Shown here piece after piece: positions 63,242-64,000 of a stretch of 64,000 nt of DNA (its first letter is position 1; each line of letters starts with the position of its first letter). The notes below the pieces were generated by a model. That model saw only the letters and a program-made list of their open reading frames with translations, was not told the origin of the DNA and did not search any database. This stretch comes from Undaria pinnatifida (taxonomy: Eukaryota; Sar; Phaeophyceae; Laminariales; Alariaceae). A program made the translations under genes and the position numbers. Where the stretch lies: NCBI GenBank assembly GCA_012845835.1, contig JABAKD010000002.1, forward strand, positions 7,000,603-7,064,602, written 5' to 3'.

Positions 63242-64000
63242 TGTAACGAAGATAAGGTGACTCCGGTAAATTTCAAATGGAAGTGGGGAGAACATGAACC
63301 ACCGATCGTAGACCAGTATACATACCTTGGCGTAGATATCTCGAAGGACTGCTGTTGGGATGAACACATAGCGAAAGTGGTAGGAAAGGATAAATATGTC
63401 GAAAGACTGCTCTTGGGATGAACACATAGCGAAAGTGGTAGGAAAGGGTAAATCGCAAATAGGCAAGATGGATGCGATCCTAACAGACCCGCACCTTGAC
63501 ACTAGGATTGAAAGATGTTTTCTGATGAATGTCATTGTATCAAAGTTAGATTATGCAGGAGGAGTATGGGAAGGGAACGCGAAACTCGTAAGCAATTGGA
63601 AACCGTGCGGATTACAGCAGCTAAAAATACACCAAGTAGGACGAGTAATGCAGTATTAAGAGCAGAACTAGGAATATACCCACTTAAAACAAATAGAGAC
63701 GTGAGGAAGTCGAAATGGCAATATAAATTACAGAATATGCCAGAAAAGAAGTTGCCAACCATAGTTGATAGGGCTGTATGGGAGAAGATAACAAAAGGGC
63801 GAGGTGGAAGATGATGGGATAACGTAGTCGAGAAAATATTGAAGGATATAGGGAGGAGACCAAGAAGAGGTACTGCCTATAGAGAAGTTTGGCCGGTACA
63901 AGACAGATGTAAAATAAAGAATAGAAGAAAGGGAACGGCAAGCGCTAAGAAATACGGTGAAAGAGGAGAACCACTTAGAGATACACGGGGGGTTGAGGGA
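62505..64000 (+). pseudogene. non-LTR retrotransposon reverse transcriptase, broken
   Basis: LINE-type reverse transcriptase remains, read in pieces: DILQGVAQGCTLSPNLFKVY (the QGxxLSPxLF motif), LMLADDYVGIS (the catalytic ADD box, residues LADD at about 62661-62672), KWRVTENVKKCAVV, then after a simple repeat EDKVTPVNFKWKWGEHE, YTYLGVDISKDC, and a C-terminal part with LDTRIERCFLMNVI, YAGGVWEGN and LRAELGIYPLKTNRDV. Frames are broken by the repeat at 62775-63243, by a 58-bp tandem duplication at 63341-63456, and at later points. The upstream part of the protein is missing and the element runs past the window end. Confidence 0.88.
62775..63243 (+). repeat. (GTA)n/(GTGGTA)n microsatellite inside the reverse transcriptase
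   Basis: About 470 bp of GTA, GTG and short GTC triplets in domains: pure GTA, then GTAGTG hexamers, a GTCGTG patch, a GTTGTA patch, and pure GTA again. It begins exactly where the protein reads KCAVV. Confidence 0.95.

Noticed and set aside
1..64000. Integrated virus or complete autonomous transposon
   Set aside because: No capsid, polymerase, integrase or transposase motif was recognised other than the broken LINE reverse transcriptase at 62.5 kb.

Overview
The window is nuclear DNA of a photosynthetic or flagellated eukaryote, most simply a brown alga or another stramenopile (inference). Genes have many introns with GT..AG borders. One gene is MKKS/BBS6, a chaperonin-like ciliary protein kept only in lineages with flagella. 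The intergenic and intronic DNA is packed with tandem arrays, SINEs and small inverted-repeat elements. No bacterial operons, no rRNA and no intact viral gene were seen. About one tenth of the window is recognisably coding.

Four genes can be named from their protein sequence. (1) MKKS/BBS6, + strand, at least ten exons from 10208 to 24720; the first exon or exons were not found. The protein is about twice the usual length because of two low-complexity inserts. (2) A DUF6492-type glycosyltransferase-like exon, - strand, 37746-37127. (3) The mitochondrial phosphate carrier (SLC25A3/PiC), - strand, two exons 48869-48684 and 47106-46351, apparently complete. (4) SAP18, a Sin3-deacetylase/splicing-complex subunit, + strand, exons 58482-58591 and 60089-60218, incomplete at both ends. 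Weaker calls are a first exon at 5935-5768 (-), a last exon at 40073-39779 (-), a secretory-looking exon at 42565-42095 (-), a membrane-anchored exon near 50634-50429 (-), an exon resembling part of a TIR domain at about 61730-62040 (+), and a broken non-LTR reverse transcriptase at 62505-64000 (+).

Layout. 1-10 kb: minisatellites and diverged tandem copies, with one small exon. 10-25 kb: MKKS, with introns full of GGGTC/GACCC repeats, a GCACC-GAACC array and satellite units. 25-37 kb: repeats only (a satellite with two alternating monomers, MITE-like elements, purine-rich minisatellites). 37-40 kb: glycosyltransferase exon and its decayed copy, a 90-bp array, one last exon. 40-46 kb: GGGTC repeats, GATCT-rich repeats and a nested inverted-repeat element. 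46-51 kb: phosphate carrier with decayed copies of its first exon and a SINE cluster. 51-57 kb: a second SINE family with target-site duplications and a 1.3-kb TIR element. 57-64 kb: SAP18, with an intron made largely of a TAAGGG-type array, then G-rich minisatellite and a reverse-transcriptase relic.

The most unusual pattern is that all four named genes have nearby, partial, decayed copies of one exon edge together with adjoining intron sequence ('echo exons'): MKKS twice, phosphate carrier, glycosyltransferase and SAP18. A second notable pattern is that a 91-bp MKKS exon is bracketed by long, exactly complementary GACCC and GGGTC repeat blocks, which could fold the exon into a loop in the transcript.
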